15,244 nucleotides of DNA from positions 1-15,244 of the forward strand of contig CAKRQU010000031.1 in the NCBI GenBank assembly GCA_934394585.1. The letters are read 5' to 3'. Of this stretch, positions 13,039-15,244 are shown in pieces; within the stretch, counting starts at the first letter, position 1, and each line of letters starts with the position of its first letter. Source of the DNA: an uncultured Eubacteriales bacterium (GTDB taxonomy: Bacteria > Bacillota > Clostridia > Oscillospirales > CAG-272). The notes under the pieces were generated by a model. It saw only the letters and a program-made list of their open reading frames with translations, did not search any database and was not told the origin of the DNA. The translations under genes were made by a program, and so were the position numbers.

Positions 13039-14309
13039 AAAGAGTTTTTTCTCTCCTGCTTTGCCTTGCGGTCGTGGCGGCGATGCTTTTTTCCTTTGCT
13101 TCCTGCGGCAAAACGGACGACGGGAAAACCGATGCTCCCGCAAAGGGAAGCACCACGCTTTATGTTTACAACTGGGGCGAATATATATCCGACGGCTCCG
13201 AAGGCTCGATTGATTCAAATAAGGAATTTGAGAAATATTGCCGCGAGGTTCTCGGCAAAAACGTGACGGTAAATTATTCGCTTTATTCCAGCAATGAGGA
13301 TTTGTATGCCAAGCTCGCCAGCGGTGCGGTCAGCTATGATGTGATAATCCCTTCGGATTATATGATAGCGCGTCTGGCGGCGGAAGGTCTGCTGAAAGAG
13401 CTTGATCCGAAGGATAAAGTCGAAAATTACAAATATATCGATGAAAAATTCAAGGGGCTGTATTACGATCCCGATGAAAAATGGTCTGTGCCGTACACCT
13501 ACGGCACGGTTGGCGTGATATACAATACGGGTATAGTCCGCGAGGATGACGAGCATATAGGCAGCTGGTCGCTCCTCTGGGACGAGGAATATGCGGGAAA
13601 TATCCTGCAGTTCAATAATCCGCGCGATGCCTTCGGCACGGCGCAGTATTACCGTCAGACCAGTGTTAATTCCGATGACCCCGAAACATGGCGCGCGGCG
13701 CTGGAGCTGCTGAAAAAGCAGAAAAGCGTGGTTCAGGGCTATGTAATGGATGAGGTTTTCAACAAAATGAAGGGCGGAAGCGCGGCTATAGCCCCGTATT
13801 ATGCGGGCGACTATTTCACGATGTACGGCGATAATGAAGATCTTGCTTTCTATCATCCGAAGGAAGGCACAAACGTATTTGTGGATGCGATGTGTATTCC
13901 CGCAAGCACGAAAAATTACGATCTGGCTGTGGAATATATAAATTTCATGCTTTCCGAAGAAATCGCCATAGCAAATGCCGAATATATATGCTATGCCAGC
14001 CCGAATTCTCTCGTATACGAAAATGAAGAATATATCGAATATATGACGGAGGAAATCCATCCCGATGCGCTTTCCATCCTGTATGATTTCGATATGGATA
14101 CCATGGAATTTTTCCATGATCTGCCAGACGGCACGCGCGATCTGATGAACAGCCTCTGGGAAGAGCTGAAAATAGAGAGCGAAATCGGCGCCGCCGTATA
14201 TGTGATATGCGCTCTGATAGTGCTTTCGCTTCTTGCTTTGCTTATAACAAAAATAGCGATAAAGAAGAGAAGAGCATACTATTTTGAAAAGTACAGAAAA
14301 GCGGAATAA
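13035..14309 (+). CDS. potD: polyamine-binding lipoprotein PotD with extra C-terminal membrane helix
   Basis: 424 residues from ATG 13035 with a strong GGGAGG about 10 nt upstream. A lipoprotein signal ends in the lipobox FASC (Cys24). The mature protein begins with a Ser/Asp/Lys-rich linker and then LYVYNWGEYIS, the classic PotD opening. Other family segments are SYDVIIPSDYMIARL, VPYTYGTVGVIYNT and NVFVDAMCIPASTKN. In the last one a Phe stands where Escherichia coli PotD, as I recall, has its polyamine-stacking Trp, while the following Asp is kept. It captures spermidine or putrescine outside the membrane and delivers it to PotBC. Unusually, the domain is followed by a membrane helix (about 384-405) and a basic cytoplasmic tail (KKRRAYYFEKYRK). 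The protein is thus probably held at both ends. Last gene of the operon; a terminator follows. Confidence 0.93.
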   Translation: MKRVFSLLLCLAVVAAMLFSFASCGKTDDGKTDAPAKGSTTLYVYNWGEYISDGSEGSIDSNKEFEKYCREVLGKNVTVNYSLYSSNEDLYAKLASGAVSYDVIIPSDYMIARLAAEGLLKELDPKDKVENYKYIDEKFKGLYYDPDEKWSVPYTYGTVGVIYNTGIVREDDEHIGSWSLLWDEEYAGNILQFNNPRDAFGTAQYYRQTSVNSDDPETWRAALELLKKQKSVVQGYVMDEVFNKMKGGSAAIAPYYAGDYFTMYGDNEDLAFYHPKEGTNVFVDAMCIPASTKNYDLAVEYINFMLSEEIAIANAEYICYASPNSLVYENEEYIEYMTEEIHPDALSILYDFDMDTMEFFHDLPDGTRDLMNSLWEELKIESEIGAAVYVICALIVLSLLALLITKIAIKKRRAYYFEKYRKAE

Positions 14310-14315
14310 TAAAAA

Positions 14316-14353
14316 GCACGCGGCGAAGAAAGCTTTCTTCGCCGCATGTTTTT
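14316..14353 (+). terminator. intrinsic terminator of potABCD
   Basis: A perfect 13-bp inverted repeat (GCGGCGAAGAAAG 14320-14332 with CTTTCTTCGCCGC 14333-14345), with CA/TG pairing just outside, is followed by TTTTT (14349-14353). It begins 7 nt after the potD stop. Confidence 0.9.
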
Positions 14354-14367
14354 ATTCTTTATGTGGG

Positions 14368-14386
14368 GCGCTTTTATGAAAAGCGC
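14368..14386. repeat. GCGCTTTT / AAAAGCGC hairpin, right copy
   Basis: Perfect 8-bp stem with loop ATG. It matches the unit at 2356-2375 apart from one loop base, and lies just beyond the pot terminator. Confidence 0.8.
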
Positions 14387-14420
14387 GGAAATGTTAGTTT
14401 CTCCACAGAGAAACGGGGGT

Positions 14421-14444
14421 GTACTTTTCTATGAAGAAAAGTAC
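14421..14444. repeat. GTACTTTTC / GAAAAGTAC hairpin
   Basis: A 9-bp perfect stem with loop TATGAA. The stem is shared with the hairpin at 2243-2266 while the loop differs, as if the pairing rather than the sequence were kept. Confidence 0.7.
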
Positions 14445-14486
14445 CAAAAGTCATCAAAGGAAGGCTCCTCGCCCTCCTTTGCGAAC

Positions 14487-14656
14487 TACCTCGCACCCCG
14501 TCGAGTTAGCCGCGGAAAGTAATGCGCGGCAAGTATGTGCTATATACAGCAAAGCAAAAATGTTTTTGCCTATCTCTTCCGCACATCATCAGCCATACCG
14601 CGCGTGCGAACACAGTACGCCGCAAAAAGCGAGCAGATTCGACGGGGTGGGTGGTA
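14487..14656. repeat. candidate small element with 18-bp imperfect terminal inverted repeats
   Basis: TACCTCGCACCCCGTCGA (14487-14504) is the near reverse complement of TCGACGGGGTG plus GGTA (14639-14656): 15 of 18 positions match, 11 of them consecutive. The 134-nt interior has no gene. I saw no target-site duplication, so it could equally be the closing stem of a structured RNA. Confidence 0.35.
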
Positions 14657-14958
14657 CCATGCCGAAAGCTTAGCTACGCTTCCCACTATAATCTAAACTC
14701 CGACGGAGCGAGCAGGGTCTGATGGACATCGAATTGGGGCGATTAAGGTTTAAATCTGCACGGACAAAAGTCCGTGTTAAGCGGGGGTCTGAACCATACT
14801 TCCGGTTTAGTCTGTGGTCGGACTGTCGGGGCAGTATGTTCGCACCGGTCGCCGCGAGGCGACAGAAGGAGATGAAAAGAGGAATTGACACATACGCGCA
14901 GCGTGTGTGTCGGCGTCGCCGAGACAGGAGTTTCTTTCCTCTTTTTGACTTTTGGTAT

Positions 14959-15014
14959 ACTCCGTCTCGGCGACGCCGTTCAGAGGTGGCTCCGCCACCC
15001 TGAACCCTCCTCTT
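14959..15014 (+). repeat. 56-bp dispersed repeat, right copy
   Basis: Identical over 56 bases to 2136-2191 and in the same orientation, about 12.8 kb away. Its first 19 bases also form an inverted pair with 14912-14930, so a partial inverted copy lies immediately upstream. Confidence 0.9.
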
Positions 15015-15033
15015 GGTCACGCAAAAGTACACC
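15015..15033 (+). repeat. 19-bp repeat GGTCACGCAAAAGTACACC, right copy
   Basis: Exact copy of 2251-2269. Here it directly abuts the 56-bp repeat, whereas in the left interval about 60 nt separate the two, so the modules are arranged differently at each site. Confidence 0.85.
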
Positions 15034-15244
15034 CCTGTCCACGGGCGACCGCAGTCGCCCGCCCTCCTGCGGGAGGAGAACAATCCCTCAGTCGCCTGCG
15101 GCGACAGCTCTAACCCTTTCTCGGCGAAGCCAAGCAACGTGCTTCGCACATTGCTTAATTCCCTTGCACAATGCTCATGTACGGTAAGGAAGCAAGCAAC
15201 CGAAAACAAGAGATAGACCGCCAGCACTACACTATTCCGAACCA

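Larger units (their letters stand above)
14887..15156. repeat. series of six consecutive stem-loops plus one long inverted repeat
   Basis: In order: GACACATACGC/GCGTGTGTGTC (14887-14911, loop GCA, one wobble); GGCGTCGCCGAGAC (14912-14925) with its exact reverse complement at 14964-14977; TTCAG-GGTGGC/GCCACC-CTGAA (14979-15004); GGGCGAC/GTCGCCC (15043-15060); CCTCC/GGAGG (15063-15076); GTCGCC/GGCGAC (15091-15105); AAGCAACGTGC/GCACATTGCTT (15132-15156, one mismatch). Most loops are 3-4 nt. The spacing between units is short and irregular, and the stems are mostly unrelated in sequence. Confidence 0.75.
14356..15244. other. long non-coding interval rich in hairpins and repeat modules
   Basis: I see no convincing gene in these roughly 890 bases. 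Open frames on both strands lack ribosome sites, have arginine-rich low-complexity products and simply translate the repeats. The interval holds a GCGCTTTT/AAAAGCGC hairpin (14368-14386), GTACTTTTC/GAAAAGTAC (14421-14444), a candidate element with inverted ends (14487-14656), CACGGAC/GTCCGTG (14759-14776), GTCGCC-GCGA-GGCGAC (14848-14863), the dense hairpin series 14887-15156, the second 56-bp repeat and the second 19-bp repeat. It ends at the window edge, so its full extent is unknown. Confidence 0.65.

Noticed and set aside
14740..14776. tRNA-like T-arm (GGTTTAAATC)
   Set aside because: The flanking bases do not form the T-stem, acceptor or anticodon arms; the nearby stem is a simple 7-bp hairpin.
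14887..15156. CRISPR array
   Set aside because: The hairpins differ in sequence, are irregularly spaced, and there are no uniform spacers or cas genes.
14670..15227. 185-codon open frame on the minus strand covering the right-end repeats
   Set aside because: No ribosome site, arginine-rich low-complexity product, and the part that resembles another frame near 2009-2197 is just the 56-bp repeat translated. The frame runs through many hairpins.

Overview
The window looks like chromosomal DNA of an anaerobic, endospore-forming Clostridia-type Bacillota. It carries spoIVB and spoIIE, strong Gram-positive Shine-Dalgarno sites, an ECF sigma factor paired with a single-pass membrane protein, a corrinoid protein, and a lipoprotein-type PotD. 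The core genes use the isoleucine codon ATA heavily. I cannot name a genus from sequence alone.

Layout. (1) 2-1929, plus strand: a tight operon of two paralogous proteins resembling L-2-amino-thiazoline-4-carboxylate hydrolase (the first cut by the window edge), a 42-residue membrane peptide, and a SAM methyltransferase with an N-terminal membrane anchor. It ends in a clear terminator. (2) 1930-2399: non-coding DNA with a series of perfect hairpins and one copy of a 56-bp repeat. (3) 3949-2400, minus strand: an ECF sigma factor translationally coupled to a membrane-anchored probable anti-sigma/regulator. (4) 5874-4102, minus strand: a three-gene unit behind a consensus sigma-A promoter. It encodes a SLOG/DUF2493 protein, an AraC regulator that seems to lack the usual N-terminal PocR sensor, and a corrinoid (B12-binding) protein with no methyltransferase beside it. 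(5) 6069-9787, plus strand: spoIVB, then spoIIE. These act at two sporulation checkpoints: SpoIIE dephosphorylates SpoIIAA to activate sigma-F, and SpoIVB is the forespore protease that triggers pro-sigma-K processing. (6) 9926-10201: a near-perfect sigma-A promoter, a predicted rod-shaped RNA starting at the expected +1, then two intrinsic terminators. (7) 10251-14309: potABCD, a spermidine/putrescine ABC importer whose four genes are chained by 4-nt ATGA overlaps. PotD has an extra C-terminal membrane helix. The operon ends at a strong terminator. (8) 14356-15244: about 0.9 kb with no convincing gene. It is dense in hairpins, holds the second 56-bp repeat copy, and has a candidate small element with inverted ends.

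The most unusual items are the candidate small RNA or attenuated leader before potABCD, the SLOG/PocR-less AraC/orphan corrinoid unit, the doubly anchored PotD, and the hairpin-rich repeat modules flanking the roughly 12-kb core.
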